DNA of 51,036 nucleotides from Pseudomonadota bacterium (lineage in GTDB: Bacteria; Pseudomonadota; Gammaproteobacteria; Burkholderiales; Burkholderiaceae_C): NCBI GenBank assembly GCA_021848345.1, contig JAJZUV010000022.1, positions 1-51,036 on the forward strand, given 5' to 3'. Shown piece by piece: positions 1-11,230 of this stretch. The first letter of the stretch is position 1. Each line of letters opens with the position of its first letter. The position numbers were made by a program, and so were the translations under genes. The notes beneath the pieces were generated by a model. That model was not told where the DNA came from. It saw only the letters and a program-made list of their open reading frames with translations, and did not search any database.

Positions 1-289
1 TGTAGGCCAGCTGGTTGAGCATCAGGAACACGTCGATGTTCGGGCTCTTGAAGCCCGGCGACTCGTTGCCGTTGTTGTCGTCGATGCGGTTGTAGCTCTG
101 GTACTGGTAGTAGCCCAGGTAGGCCAGCCCCGGCTTGGTGGCGCCGAAGCCGTCGAAAAAGCTCGTGCCGCCGGTGTTGATGCCCGCCGGCTCCAGGTTG
201 CCGGCATGCGCGGCGGGCAGCGCGCAGGCCGCCCCCAGGGCCAGCGCGCCCAGCGTGGCGCGCACGCGGGTCGTGGTCGAGATTGCCAT
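1..289 (-). CDS. Phenol_MetA_deg-type outer-membrane protein, N-terminal part only
   Basis: The gene runs off the left edge; 96 codons are visible. It starts at ATG 289 behind a good ribosome binding site (AAGGGAG, about 7 bases away). Residues 1-29 form a signal peptide ending in AHA. The mature start carries the motif GGTSFFDGF followed by a Tyr-rich stretch (YLGYYQYQSY), which I recognise from the COG4313/Phenol_MetA_deg family of outer-membrane proteins found in aromatic degradation clusters. By inference it is a channel or porin for aromatic acids. Its promoter and operator match those of ligJ, so it probably belongs to the same regulon. The C-terminal barrel cannot be checked. Confidence 0.7.
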   Translation of the reverse strand, partial: MAISTTTRVRATLGALALGAACALPAAHAGNLEPAGINTGGTSFFDGFGATKPGLAYLGYYQYQSYNRIDDNNGNESPGFKSPNIDVFLMLNQLAY

Positions 290-359
290 GATCTTGTCTC
301 CCTTCGTTGGTCTGGTACTGAACTCTGATTGGCGATGGCCACACCATGGTGGCGGGAGG

Positions 360-388
360 ATTATGTTGGTCCGCCCCGACTTGTCGTA
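360..388 (-). promoter_or_regulatory. Promoter of the outer-membrane protein gene
   Basis: On the minus strand the -10 box is CATAAT (360-365) and the position 17 bases upstream holds a poor -35 (TACGAC, 383-388). A good -10 with a poor -35 fits an activator-dependent promoter. The predicted start is near 353, about 64 bases before the ATG at 289. Confidence 0.55.
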
Positions 389-397
389 GAGGGTCGG

Positions 398-427
398 CTG
401 CGCTAGCAGCTATCGCGTTTCGATATG
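398..427 (-). promoter_or_regulatory. LysR-type operator, copy A of a shared 30-bp motif
   Basis: Thirty bases match the site upstream of ligJ (8011-8040) at 26 positions or nearly so. They start with CTGCGCTAGCAGCTATC on the plus strand and end in GATATG. Read on the minus strand they contain the perfect inverted repeat TATCG-N5-CGATA, compatible with a T-N11-A LysR box. Its centre (about 418) is roughly 65 bases upstream of the predicted start, the usual recognition-site position for LysR activators. It lies 32 bp from the -10 box, exactly as at ligJ. The divergent MFS gene starts 72 bp away and may also be served. Confidence 0.65.
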
Positions 428-498
428 AGGGTTGTCCCTGATCCCGCGGAACGGTCCGGCAATTTCCAGGCGTCGCTTGCCCTCACGAACCCAAGGCC

Positions 499-1977
499 AT
501 GGCGCCTTGCCTACCATGGGAGCCCTTCAAGTTCCCGGACGCCCTTGCGCGGCGTCGGAACGACTGGGCAGAGACCTCGAACGTGGGAAGTCCGCAAGCA
601 CTCCTGAGCTCCAAGCAGCTCACCTACCTGGCGGTGGCGAGCCTGGGCCTGCAGGCGGCGGGCGCCCTTCAACTGAACAACGCCAGCGGCCTGTTCAAGT
701 TCCTCGGCGCCTCGGATCTGCAGGTGGGCTGGCTGTGGCTGATCCCCCCGTTCGCGGGCCTGGTCGTGCAGCCGGTGCTGGGCCAGGTGAGCGATCTGGT
801 CGACACGCGTTTCGGCAGGCGCATGCCGTTCATCCTCGCCGGAGCGGTGCTGAGCTGCCTGAGCATGGTGGTGCTTTCCTTCTCGGAGGCGCTGTGGCTG
901 ACCGTGGCCACGATGCTGTTCCTGAGCTGCAGCATCAATTGCGCCTCCGAGGGCCTGCGCTCCCTTACCGGGGACATCGCTCCGAATCGGCAGAAATCCA
1001 AGGCCTTCGCGTGGCAGGCGATCCTGGGCTCGATCGGCGCCATGCTGGCCGGCGCGATTCCCTGGCTCCTGCATTCCACCGGCATCTTCGTGGATTCGGC
1101 CGAGGCCGGGTTCAAGATCCCCGTGGTGCTGAAGGTCTCGCTGTTCATCGGCGCGGTGATCGTCCTGCAGACGGTCCTGTCGCTGGCGCTGCAGGTCCGG
1201 GAAAGCCGGACGGACCCCATGGAGCCCACGCCCGCGCCCCATTCCATGCGCAAGTTCTGCGCGGCGATCTTCCGCACCCTCTACGAGAACATCCGGCATG
1301 TCCCCCCGGTCATCCGGCGCATGTTCGCGGTGCAGGTGCTGACCTGGGCCGGGCTGTTCAGCGTGTGGATCTACTTCGGCCTGGCCCTGGCGCAACGCCT
1401 GCACGGCCTGCCTCCGGGGGCCGACGTCACCGCGGACCCGCAGCACCAGGCGATGCTGGCCCAGGGGGTGATCCAGGCGGGCATCTGCTTCGCCATCTCC
1501 CAGCTCGTGGGCGTGCTGTATGCGCTGGCGCTGCCCTGGCTGGCCGATCGCTTCGACCCCAACCGGGTGCATGCGCTGTCGCTGCTGGCCGGGGGGGCGA
1601 GCCTGCTATCCCTGCTGTTCCTGCATGACATCCGGGTCGCGTACGCGGCGATGATCGGGCTGGGCCTGTTCACCGGCAGCCTGAACACGCTGCCCTATGC
1701 CATCGTCGCCTCCGAGATACCGCCCCGGAAAATGGGCGTCTGCCTGGGCATCTTCAACATCACCATCACCCTGCCCCAGATTCTTTGCGGCCTGGTCATC
1801 AGTCCCCTGAGCCGGGTGCTGTTCGCGAACCAGGCCATCTACGTCATCGCGATGGCCGGGGGGCTGATGGGCATGGCCGGGCTGCTGTTGCTGCGCCAGC
1901 GCGGCGTCGACCTGTTCGTGCTGTTCTGGAAATGGCTCGGGCGCCTGTTCAGGAGCGCCCACGACCGGCTGCCCTGA
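499..1977 (+). CDS. MFS transporter, SLC45/sucrose-symporter-like
   Basis: A 492-residue polytopic membrane protein with about 12 hydrophobic segments. The loop after the second or third segment reads QPVLGQVSDLVDTRFGRRMPFI, the characteristic signature of the GPH/SLC45-type symporter branch of the major facilitator superfamily. A second half-motif WLADRFDPNR lies near residue 350. Start choice is uncertain: ATG 499 has no clear ribosome binding site and gives a polar 28-residue extension, and GTG 583 (NVGSPQ) would give a more usual N-terminus. It faces ligC across a hairpin and shares an intergenic region with the outer-membrane gene, so a role in uptake linked to protocatechuate catabolism is possible. 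The substrate is not shown by sequence. Confidence 0.8.
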   Translation: MAPCLPWEPFKFPDALARRRNDWAETSNVGSPQALLSSKQLTYLAVASLGLQAAGALQLNNASGLFKFLGASDLQVGWLWLIPPFAGLVVQPVLGQVSDLVDTRFGRRMPFILAGAVLSCLSMVVLSFSEALWLTVATMLFLSCSINCASEGLRSLTGDIAPNRQKSKAFAWQAILGSIGAMLAGAIPWLLHSTGIFVDSAEAGFKIPVVLKVSLFIGAVIVLQTVLSLALQVRESRTDPMEPTPAPHSMRKFCAAIFRTLYENIRHVPPVIRRMFAVQVLTWAGLFSVWIYFGLALAQRLHGLPPGADVTADPQHQAMLAQGVIQAGICFAISQLVGVLYALALPWLADRFDPNRVHALSLLAGGASLLSLLFLHDIRVAYAAMIGLGLFTGSLNTLPYAIVASEIPPRKMGVCLGIFNITITLPQILCGLVISPLSRVLFANQAIYVIAMAGGLMGMAGLLLLRQRGVDLFVLFWKWLGRLFRSAHDRLP

Positions 1978-2010
1978 GTCCGGCTAGTGCCCCGTCCCCG
2001 ACGGGCGCGC

Positions 2011-2030
2011 GGGGGCGTCTCGACGCCCCC
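2011..2030. terminator. Hairpin between convergent MFS and ligC
   Basis: GGGGGCGT (2011-2018) and ACGCCCCC (2023-2030) form a perfect 8-bp stem with a 4-base loop in the 65-bp gap between two convergent stop codons. There is no U-tract on either side, so it may be a weak bidirectional terminator. Confidence 0.45.
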
Positions 2031-2042
2031 GCCGCGCACGGC

Positions 2043-4264
<2,222 letters not shown>

Positions 4265-4275
<11 letters not shown>

Positions 4276-5200
4276 CGCCGCCTCCAGGGGTGAGCTCGGG
4301 CCAGTACAGGCGCATCGGGTTGTCCACCAGCAGCTTGCGCTGCAATTCCACGGTGGGGGCGATGTGCGGGATGAAGTCCACCAGCAGCCCGTCGTCGGGC
4401 ATGTGGTTCTTCAGGTTCGGATGCGGCCAGTCGGTGCCCCACAGCACGCGGTCGGGGAAGGTCTCGACGATGCGCCGCGCGAAGGGCACCACGTCGCGAT
4501 AGGCCGCCTGCTCGCCGTTCAGCGCCGGCGGCCCCGCCACCGACAGGCGTTCGGGGCAGCTCACCTTGGACCACACGTTGCTGTGCTCGCGCATGAAGCG
4601 CAGGAACAGCTCGAACTCCGGGCCGTCCACCGGCTTGGTCACGTCGGGGCGCCCCATGTGATCCACCACCACCGTGGTGGGCAGCGCGGTGAAGAAGTCC
4701 CACAGTTCCGGCAGGTCCACCGCCTCGAAGTAGATCACCACGTGCCAGCCCAGGGGCGCGATGCGCGCGGCGATTTCCATCAGCTCCTCGCGCGGCGTGA
4801 AGTCCACCAGGCGACGCACGAAGTTGAAGCGCACGCCGCGCACGCCGGCGGCGTCCAGCGCGCGCAACTGCTCGTCGCTCACGTCGCGCCGCACCGTGGC
4901 GACGCCGCGGGCGCGCCCATCCGAATGCTCCAGCGCATCGACCAGCGCGCGGTTGTCGGCACCGTGGCAGGTCGCCTGCACGATCACGTTGCGCGCGAAG
5001 CCCAGGTGGTCTCGCAGCGCGAACAACTGCTCGCGCGAGGCGTCGCAGGGGGTGTACTTGCGCTCGGGCGCATAGGGGAAGCGATCGCCCGGGCCGAACA
5101 CGTGGCAATGCGCGTCCACGCTTCCCGCGGGCAACACGAAGCGCGGGCGCGACGGGCCCTGGTACCAGTCCAGCCAGCCGGGGGTTTTCTCGAAACGCAT
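4265..5200 (-). CDS. ligI: 2-pyrone-4,6-dicarboxylate hydrolase
   Basis: A 311-residue amidohydrolase-superfamily protein that opens the pyrone lactone to 4-oxalomesaconate. Metal/catalytic motifs of the family are visible: VDAHCHVFGP (HxH, residues about 27-36), VVVDHMGRPD in the middle and LWGTDWPHPN near residue 250. The start ATG 5200 is preferred because an AAGGAC site sits 7-8 bases upstream and overlaps the stop of the preceding gene; ATG 5224 lies inside that gene. The next gene, ligA, overlaps its 3' end. Confidence 0.93.
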
Positions 5201-5204
5201 GGAT

Positions 5205-6167
5205 TCAGTCCTTGTCGGCGACATCCCGCGCCTCGCGCGCGGCTTGCAGCAATCGATCGGCCTCGACGCGCCAGTCGGCGCTGCGCGCGAAGCCCAGTGC
5301 GCCGCGGCGTCCGAACACGCCCTGCCCGGCCAGGTCGGCCATCCAGGCCTGGCGCTCGGCGGTTCCGGCGGCCGACCACGGCTGCAGGCCGGCCTCCTCC
5401 ACGGTGCGCGCCACTTCGCGCATCTCCTCGCTGCGCCGGCGACCGTGTTCGATCACGCGCTGGAAGAAATACGCGCCCTGCTTTTCCCAGTCGATGCCGG
5501 GGAAGGTCTCGGCCAGCGAGGCCAGCACCGCGTCCTCGACCCCATAGGCCCTCGCGGCGCTGAAGCTCTCGATGACCATGGCCTCCAGGCCCTTGATCAT
5601 GACGCTGCGGCACATCTTGGTGGCCGAGACGATGCCCAGGCGCCGGTCGCCGAAACGCGCGCCGGCGAAGCCCAGCGCCTGCATGGCGGGCGCGAACTCG
5701 AGCGCATGCGGGCCGCCCAGCAACATCGGCACCTTGCTGCGGTACGGAGGCACCGAGGTCATCACGGCCGCCTCGACGTAACGTGCCCCGCTCGCCTCGA
5801 CGACCGTGGCCGCCTGCGCCTTGGCTCCCGGCGACGCCGAGTTGAAATCCACGAACCAGCCGCCGGCGCGCAGCGCCGGCGCGCACTCGGCGGCCACCGC
5901 CACCGCCTGGCTGGCGGTGACCGCGCTGATCACCAGGTCGCTTTCGCGCGCCAGCCCGGCCGCGCCGTCCGCCAGGCGCACGCCGTGCGCGCCGGCATGC
6001 TCGCGCAGCGGCTGCGCGAGCGAGGCCTGCCCGGCCAGCTTGGCGTCCCAGGCCAGCACGTGCTGCAGGCCCAGCGCGCGCAGGTCCTCCGCGACGATGC
6101 GCCCGACCTCTCCGTAGCCGATCAGTCCGATGCGCCAGGAGCGCGCCCGCTGCGTGAGTTCGTCCAT
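5205..6167 (-). CDS. DUF1932-type NAD(P)-dependent dehydrogenase in the lig operon
   Basis: A 320-residue protein related to the 6-phosphogluconate/3-hydroxyisobutyrate dehydrogenases. The Rossmann N-terminus reads IGLIGYGEVGRIVAEDL. DLVISAVTA and VDFNSASP follow the beta-hydroxyacid dehydrogenase plan. A Lys in SATKMCRS takes the position of the family catalytic Lys, and the C-terminal half resembles DUF1932. The gene sits between ligK and ligI, 8 bp from ligK and 4 bp from ligI, so it is cotranscribed with the pathway. It has no assigned step in the standard 4,5-cleavage route, and its substrate is unknown. A role in reducing a pathway or side-chain intermediate is inference only. Confidence 0.8.
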   Translation of the reverse strand: MDELTQRARSWRIGLIGYGEVGRIVAEDLRALGLQHVLAWDAKLAGQASLAQPLREHAGAHGVRLADGAAGLARESDLVISAVTASQAVAVAAECAPALRAGGWFVDFNSASPGAKAQAATVVEASGARYVEAAVMTSVPPYRSKVPMLLGGPHALEFAPAMQALGFAGARFGDRRLGIVSATKMCRSVMIKGLEAMVIESFSAARAYGVEDAVLASLAETFPGIDWEKQGAYFFQRVIEHGRRRSEEMREVARTVEEAGLQPWSAAGTAERQAWMADLAGQGVFGRRGALGFARSADWRVEADRLLQAAREARDVADKD

Positions 6168-6175
6168 CGCGCGGG

Positions 6176-6868
6176 TCAGTCCACGTAGCGCAGGCCGGCT
6201 TTCTCCAGCGGCTCGCGCATCTTGTACATGTCCAGGCCCAGCACGCCGGACGCCAGCTTCTTGCGCTTCTCGCCCTCGTTGGCCTCGCGCGCGGCCGCGG
6301 CCTCGGCGGTAGCCGCGGCCACCGCCGCCGGCACCACGACCACGCCATCGTCGTCCGCCACCACCACGTCGCCGGGCTGCACCTGCACGCCGGCGCACAC
6401 CACCGGCACGTTCACCGAGCCCACGGTGGCCTTGATCGTGCCCTTGGCGCTGATGTAGCGGCTCCACACCGGAAAACGCATCTCGGTCAGATCCTTCACG
6501 TCGCGCACGCCGCCCTCGATCACCAGGCCACAGGCACCCTGGGCGCGGAAGGAAGTGGCCAGCAGATCGCCGAAATAGCCGTCGCTGCATTCGGCGGTCA
6601 CCGCGGCGACGACCAGGTCTCCCGGGCGGATCTGCTCGGCCGCCACGTGGAACATCCAGTTGTCGCCAGGGTGCAGCAGCACGGTGACCGCGGTGCCGCA
6701 GGCATGGGCGCCACCGTAGATGGGCCGCATGTACGGGCGCATCAGGCCCACGCGGCCCATCGCCTCGTGCACCGTGGCGGAACCGAACTTCGACAGCGCC
6801 TTCACGGCGTCGGGGTCCGCGCGCTGGATGTTGCGATGCACCACGCCAAGCTGGTTCAGCTGAGTCAT
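6176..6868 (-). CDS. ligK: 4-carboxy-4-hydroxy-2-oxoadipate / HMG aldolase
   Basis: A 230-residue class II pyruvate aldolase of the RraA-like fold (family length about 228). The signature [15 protein letters not shown] carries the substrate-binding Arg and metal-binding Asp, and [10 protein letters not shown] is the second conserved block. It splits 4-carboxy-4-hydroxy-2-oxoadipate to pyruvate and oxaloacetate, the last pathway step. The start ATG 6868 has GGAG about 8 bases upstream, and the longer ORF upstream overlaps ligJ. It follows ligJ by 16 bases. Confidence 0.93.
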   Translation of the reverse strand: MTQLNQLGVVHRNIQRADPDAVKALSKFGSATVHEAMGRVGLMRPYMRPIYGGAHACGTAVTVLLHPGDNWMFHVAAEQIRPGDLVVAAVTAECSDGYFGDLLATSFRAQGACGLVIEGGVRDVKDLTEMRFPVWSRYISAKGTIKATVGSVNVPVVCAGVQVQPGDVVVADDDGVVVVPAAVAAATAEAAAAREANEGEKRKKLASGVLGLDMYKMREPLEKAGLRYVD

Positions 6869-6884
6869 GTCCTTTGCTCCAGGT

Positions 6885-7910
6885 TCAGAGTCCGCGGGCC
6901 TTGAGCGCGGCATCCAGCCTCGGATACACGCGCCGCGCATTGTGTTCGTAGATCTTCGCGCGCTGCTGCGGGTCGATGGCCGCGACCTCGATGTAGCGCT
7001 TGGTGTCGTCGTAGTGGTGGCCGGTCAGCGGGTCGATGCCGCGCACGGCGCCGATCATCTCGGAGGCGAACAGGATGTTGTCCACCGGGATCACGCGGGT
7101 CAGCAGATCGATGCCCGGCTGGTGGTACACGCAGGTGTCGAAGAAGATGTTGCCCAGCAGGTGCTCCTGCAGCAGCGGCTTCTTCAGCTCCTGCGCCAGG
7201 CCGCGAAAGCGACCCCAGTGGTAGGGAACCGCGCCGCCGCCGTGGGGGATGACGAACTTCAGGGTCGGGAAGTCCCTGAACAGGTCGCCGGTCAGGCACT
7301 GCATGAAGGCCGTCGTGTCGGCGTTCAGGTAGTGTGCTCCGGTGGTGTGGAAACAGGCGTTGCAGCTGGTGCTGACGTGCACCATCGCCGGGATGTCGTA
7401 CTCGACCATCTTTTCGTAGATGGGGTACCACCAGCGATCGGTCAGCGGCGGCTCCTTCCAGTGCCCGCCCGACGGATCCGGATTGAGGTTGATGCCCACG
7501 AAGCCGTAGTCCTTCACGCAGCGCTCCAGCTCCGGGATGCAGCTGCGCGGATCCACGCCGGGCGACTGGGGCAGCATGGCCGCGCCGATGAAGTGCTCGG
7601 GGAACAGCCGCGAGACGCGATGGCACAGTTCGTTGCAGATGCCCGCCCAGGTCGAACTGGTGTTGAAGTCGCCGATGTGGTGGGCCATGAAACTGGCGCG
7701 CGGCGAGAAGATGGTCAGGTCGCTGCCGCGCTCGCGCATCAGGCGCAGCTGGTTGTTCTCGATGCTTTCGCGCAGTTCGTCGTCGCTGATGCGCAGGTCG
7801 GCCACCCTGGGGCCGAGCTCGGGCGTGGCGAGGTTGTCGATCTGCGCCTTGCGCCATTGCTCCAGGGCCTTCGGCGCCGTGGTGTAGTGGCCGTGACAGT
7901 CGATGATCAT
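6885..7910 (-). CDS. ligJ: 4-oxalomesaconate hydratase
   Basis: A 341-residue amidohydrolase-fold hydratase, the same length as LigJ proteins I know. The metal motif DCHGHYTT is at residues 4-11, [11 protein letters not shown] lies in the middle, and [18 protein letters not shown] is a hallmark of this group. It hydrates the oxalomesaconate isomer to 4-carboxy-4-hydroxy-2-oxoadipate. It is the first gene of the catabolic transcript. The ribosome binding site GGAG is 8 bases from ATG 7910, and promoter and operator lie in the 115-bp gap to the LysR gene. Confidence 0.93.
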   Translation of the reverse strand: MIIDCHGHYTTAPKALEQWRKAQIDNLATPELGPRVADLRISDDELRESIENNQLRLMRERGSDLTIFSPRASFMAHHIGDFNTSSTWAGICNELCHRVSRLFPEHFIGAAMLPQSPGVDPRSCIPELERCVKDYGFVGINLNPDPSGGHWKEPPLTDRWWYPIYEKMVEYDIPAMVHVSTSCNACFHTTGAHYLNADTTAFMQCLTGDLFRDFPTLKFVIPHGGGAVPYHWGRFRGLAQELKKPLLQEHLLGNIFFDTCVYHQPGIDLLTRVIPVDNILFASEMIGAVRGIDPLTGHHYDDTKRYIEVAAIDPQQRAKIYEHNARRVYPRLDAALKARGL

Positions 7911-7972
7911 GCGGGAGTCTCCAGGTTGTTCGGCGCACCGGGCCGACGCTCATGCCTGCATCAGGGTTTCCG

Positions 7973-8001
7973 ATTATGGCAAGCCCATCCGCCGCCACCA
8001 A
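7973..8001 (-). promoter_or_regulatory. Promoter of the ligJKIABC operon
   Basis: On the minus strand TTGGTG (7996-8001) and CATAAT (7973-7978) are separated by 17 bp. The predicted start is near 7966, giving a leader of about 56 bases before ligJ. The -10 box is identical to that of the outer-membrane gene at the left edge. Confidence 0.6.
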
Positions 8002-8010
8002 GACCGTCCG

Positions 8011-8040
8011 CTGCGCTAGCAGCTATCACGAATTGATATG
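8011..8040 (-). promoter_or_regulatory. LysR-type operator, copy B of the shared 30-bp motif
   Basis: This is the second copy of the motif at 398-427; it shares the first 17 bases without a mismatch. The minus strand contains TATCA-N5-TGATA, a perfect inverted repeat compatible with T-N11-A. The two copies differ inside the repeat in a compensating way (A/T pair here, G/C pair in copy A), which supports selection for dyad symmetry. Its centre is about 65 bases upstream of the predicted start and 32 bp separate it from the -10 box. It overlaps the stop codon of the LysR gene (8026-8028). Confidence 0.7.
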
Positions 8041-8940
8041 GTCGGCGGCTCGCGCGTGCTCGCGCGCGAGTTGCAGCAGCAGATCCACCGCATGGCGCAA
8101 CAGCGGAGTGCTGGGCTTGCTGGTGGAGGTGGCCAGGAACAGGCGGCTGTACAGGCTGGGGTGGGTCAGCGCACGCACGCGGAAGGCCTCGCGCTGCCCG
8201 CTGGCGAGCACCGCGCCGCGCGCCAGCACCGCGTGCCCATGCCCGCAACGCACCAGGTCGAGGATGGACTGCACCCCGGAGACTTCCCAGGCGATCTGCA
8301 GCTTGATGTGGGACAGCGCCGCCTGGTTCTCGATCATCCGGCGGATCGCGTGCGTACGCTCGGGAATCACCAGAGGATACGAGCCCAGACTGTTGAACGG
8401 AACCTGGTGTTCGGGCGCGCCGGTACCCGCCGGGCTGACCAGGCACAGCTCCTGCTCGAAGACCGGTCGAACCTCGATCGCCTCCTGGCTCTGGGGATTG
8501 AGCACCAGGCCGATGTCCACGCGCCCGGTGGCGATCCACTCGGTGATGTGCGCCGACAGACCCTCGACGATGGCCAGGCGCGCCTTCGGCAGACTGGCCT
8601 CGAAGCCCTGCACCAGGGGCAGCGTGAGTACGCGACCCATGCTCGGGGGCAGGCCGATGATGATGCGCCCGGTCGGCTCGTCGCGCCCGGCCTCCAGGTC
8701 CTCGCGCGCCTGCGCGACCAGTTGCAGGATGCCCGCCGCGTGCTCGAACAGGCGTTTGCCGGCTTCGGTGAGCACCACCCCGCGCCCGGTGCGCTGCAGC
8801 AGCACCGCGCGCAGGTCGGTTTCCAGCAGGCGAACCTGGCGGCTCAGCGCCGGCTGGGCGATGTCCAGCAACACCGCCGCCTTGCTGAAGCTGCCCACCT
8901 CGGCGACGCGCACGAAGTATTCGAGTTGCTTGAGGTTCAT
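8026..8940 (-). CDS. LysR-family regulator, probable activator of the lig genes
   Basis: A 304-residue LysR-type regulator. The winged HTH is at residues 1-60 (MNLKQLEYFVRVAEVGSFSK, then AAVLLDIAQPALSRQVRLLE). The rest is the periplasmic-binding-like effector domain (GRIIIGLPPSMG, DIGLVLNP). It sits directly upstream of ligJ on the same strand rather than divergently, so the ligJ operator overlaps its 3' end. By position it is the PmdR/LigR-type sensor of protocatechuate or a pathway intermediate; the effector is not shown by sequence. Start ATG 8940, preceded by AGGGGC. Confidence 0.88.
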   Translation of the reverse strand: MNLKQLEYFVRVAEVGSFSKAAVLLDIAQPALSRQVRLLETDLRAVLLQRTGRGVVLTEAGKRLFEHAAGILQLVAQAREDLEAGRDEPTGRIIIGLPPSMGRVLTLPLVQGFEASLPKARLAIVEGLSAHITEWIATGRVDIGLVLNPQSQEAIEVRPVFEQELCLVSPAGTGAPEHQVPFNSLGSYPLVIPERTHAIRRMIENQAALSHIKLQIAWEVSGVQSILDLVRCGHGHAVLARGAVLASGQREAFRVRALTHPSLYSRLFLATSTSKPSTPLLRHAVDLLLQLAREHARAADHINS

Positions 8941-8990
8941 GCCCCTATTGGAGCACTGTCCCGACCCGGGCGCGCCGCCGACGGGTCGAT

Positions 8991-9755
8991 TCAGCGCGGA
9001 GCCATGCGCAGTGCGCCGTCCAGACGGATGGTCTCGCCGTTCAGGTAGCCGTTGCGCACCACGTGCGCGGCCAGCGCGGCGATCTCCCGGGGGCGCCCCA
9101 GGCGCTTGGGAAAGGGCACCGAGGCGGCCAGCGAATCCTGTACCTCCTGGGGCATCGCCGACATCATCGGGGTGTCGAACAGCCCCGGAGCCACGGTGAC
9201 CACGCGGATGCCGTGCGAGGCCAGGTCGCGCGCCAGCGGAAGGGTCATGGCCGCCACGCCGCCCTTGGAGGCCGAATACGCGGCCTGCCCGATCTGGCCG
9301 TCGAATGCGGCCACCGAGGCCGTCAGCAGCATCACCCCACGCTCGGTGTCGCTCACCGGCTCCAGCGCCGCGATACGCGCGGCGCACAGGCGCACCACGT
9401 TGTAGCTGCCGATCAGGTTCACCCGCACCGTGCGCTCGAAGTCCTCCAGCGGCGCGGGCGAACCGTCGCGCGAGACCACGCGCCTGGCGCCGGCCACGCC
9501 GGCCATGTGCATGACGATGCGCGCCGTCCCGTGCGCCTGCGCCGCCTGCTCGATGGCGGCCTGCAGCGCCGCGGCGTCGCTGACGTCGGCCGTCAGCGCG
9601 ATGCCCCCGATGTCGGCCGCCACGGCGCGCGCGCGCTCGGCATTGAGGTCCAGCACCGCCACCTTCGCGCCCTGACTGGCGAGCTCCCGCGCAACCGCTT
9701 CGCCCAGCCCCGAGCCACCCCCGGTGACCAGCGCGCTTTGTCCTTGAATTTCCAT
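8991..9755 (-). CDS. SDR oxidoreductase, HSD10/3-hydroxyacyl-CoA dehydrogenase-like
   Basis: A 254-residue classical short-chain dehydrogenase. The cofactor motif TGGGSGLG is at residues 12-19 with an acidic residue after strand 2 (VLDLN), favouring NAD. The active-site motif is YSASK, and VAPGLFDTPMM follows as in the HSD17B10-like branch. It lies 50 bp upstream of the LysR gene on the same strand. It is not a known step of protocatechuate 4,5-cleavage and may serve acyl-CoA or side-chain oxidation. Confidence 0.82.
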   Translation of the reverse strand: MEIQGQSALVTGGGSGLGEAVARELASQGAKVAVLDLNAERARAVAADIGGIALTADVSDAAALQAAIEQAAQAHGTARIVMHMAGVAGARRVVSRDGSPAPLEDFERTVRVNLIGSYNVVRLCAARIAALEPVSDTERGVMLLTASVAAFDGQIGQAAYSASKGGVAAMTLPLARDLASHGIRVVTVAPGLFDTPMMSAMPQEVQDSLAASVPFPKRLGRPREIAALAAHVVRNGYLNGETIRLDGALRMAPR

Positions 9756-9817
9756 GTCGTGCTTCCGTCCTTGGTGTGAAAACGAGTGCGTGCGATCGCG
9801 CGCACGAAGGCGCCATT

Positions 9818-11182
9818 TCACGCCGCCGCGGCGCGGCTGTCCAGCAGATCGCCCTCCACCCGCTGCGCCGCGGCTCGCAATGCGACCATGCAGCGCTCGT
9901 CCAGCGCGCTGCCGACCAGCCCCTGCATCATGTCCAGGGTCTTCGCGACCGGCACGGCCGCGCGGTAGGGCCGATCGGCGGAAATGGCGTCGAAAATGTC
10001 CGCGGTGGTGATCACCCGGGTCTCCAGCGGGATGTCCGCCGCCCCGAGGCCATGCGGGTAGCCGGTGCCGTCCAGGCGCTCGTGATGCGCACCCGCCACA
10101 CGGGCGAGCTCGGCGAAGGGTTCGATGCCCGACAGGATCTGCTCGGTGTACAGCGCGTGCATGCGCACCGCCTCCCATTCCGCCTCGTCGAGCCGACCGG
10201 GCTTGTCCAGCACGGTGTTGCTCACGCCGAGCTTGCCCAGGTCGTGCAGCAGCGCCCCGCGCCGCAGCCAGCGCCTGCGCTGCGCGTCGATGCCCAGTTG
10301 CTCGGCGATCAGATCCGCGTACAGGCCCACGCGCGCGCTGTGCCCCGCGGTGAACGGGCTCTTGGCGTCGATGATCTGGCCGAAGGCCTCGGCGATCTCG
10401 TCCAGGTAGTCCTCGTCCACCGGCACGCTGTGCCGCGCCGGCTCCAGCGCGTAGACCCTTTGCGCCAGCGCGGGGTCGCGCAAGCCGCGCCAGAAGTCCT
10501 CGCTCGCCACGCGCTCCAGGCCCCGCACCAGCGCGGGATCGAACCAGCTTCCCGCGCGCAGGCGCGCCTCGCGCAGCGCCGCATCCGGGCCGCCGGTGGT
10601 GTGGAACACGTCCACCACCTGGGCCAGCAGCGCGATGCGCGCCGGCAGGGCGATGGCCTCCCCGGCGAGACCGTCGGGCTTGCCGCCGCCGTCCCAGTGC
10701 TCGTCCAGCGCGTGGATGCCCTCGGCCACCGCCTCGCCGAATCGCATCTGCCGCGCGATGTCGGCGCCGCGCTGGCAGCGCGTGCGGATGAGCTCGCGGG
10801 AAAAGTCGTTGCCATGCTGGAAGATGTCCAGGGTGGCGCGAAAGCGCTCGGCCATGCCGGAGCGCAGGCCGGTATGGGTCAGCACGAAGCGCGCCACCTG
10901 CGGCAGCGAACTGCCCACGAGCTTGAAGTCGCGCTTGAACCGCAGGTCATCGCTGAGATAGAGCTCGCAGATGCGCGCCGCGTTGCTGCTGCAGCCCAGG
11001 TCCTTGAGCAGCAGGGTGTAGTACAGCTCCCACAGCGCCTGCTCGCCCAGGCCGAGTTCCTCCCCGAGGGCCATGCCGATCCACGCGCAGCGCACGCAGT
11101 GCCCCCGCGGCTGACCCTCGGTGATGTCCAGCGCGTGGCTCAACGCCCCGATCAGTTCGGCCAGTCTCAATTGCTGCTGCAT
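9818..11182 (-). CDS. Tandem HD-GYP phosphodiesterase, first HD domain degenerate
   Basis: A 454-residue soluble protein. The C-terminal half (from about residue 255) is a full HD-GYP domain: AGHSARVG, LLHDLGKLG and HHERLDGTGYP near residue 369, then DIFDAISADRPYR. The first half repeats the plan in decayed form: the HD pair is replaced in LLLKDLG (about residue 57) and the GYP loop reads HWDGGGKPDG (about 162). It probably hydrolyses c-di-GMP using the second domain while the first is structural or regulatory. The ribosome binding site AGGAG is 8 bases from ATG. It follows the GGDEF/EAL gene by 48 bp, so the two are likely cotranscribed. Confidence 0.88.
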   Translation of the reverse strand: MQQQLRLAELIGALSHALDITEGQPRGHCVRCAWIGMALGEELGLGEQALWELYYTLLLKDLGCSSNAARICELYLSDDLRFKRDFKLVGSSLPQVARFVLTHTGLRSGMAERFRATLDIFQHGNDFSRELIRTRCQRGADIARQMRFGEAVAEGIHALDEHWDGGGKPDGLAGEAIALPARIALLAQVVDVFHTTGGPDAALREARLRAGSWFDPALVRGLERVASEDFWRGLRDPALAQRVYALEPARHSVPVDEDYLDEIAEAFGQIIDAKSPFTAGHSARVGLYADLIAEQLGIDAQRRRWLRRGALLHDLGKLGVSNTVLDKPGRLDEAEWEAVRMHALYTEQILSGIEPFAELARVAGAHHERLDGTGYPHGLGAADIPLETRVITTADIFDAISADRPYRAAVPVAKTLDMMQGLVGSALDERCMVALRAAAQRVEGDLLDSRAAAA

Positions 11183-11230
11183 CTCAGGCTCTCCTGGAGA
11201 GGCCGCGTGGAGGCGCGACTCGTTGCTGCA

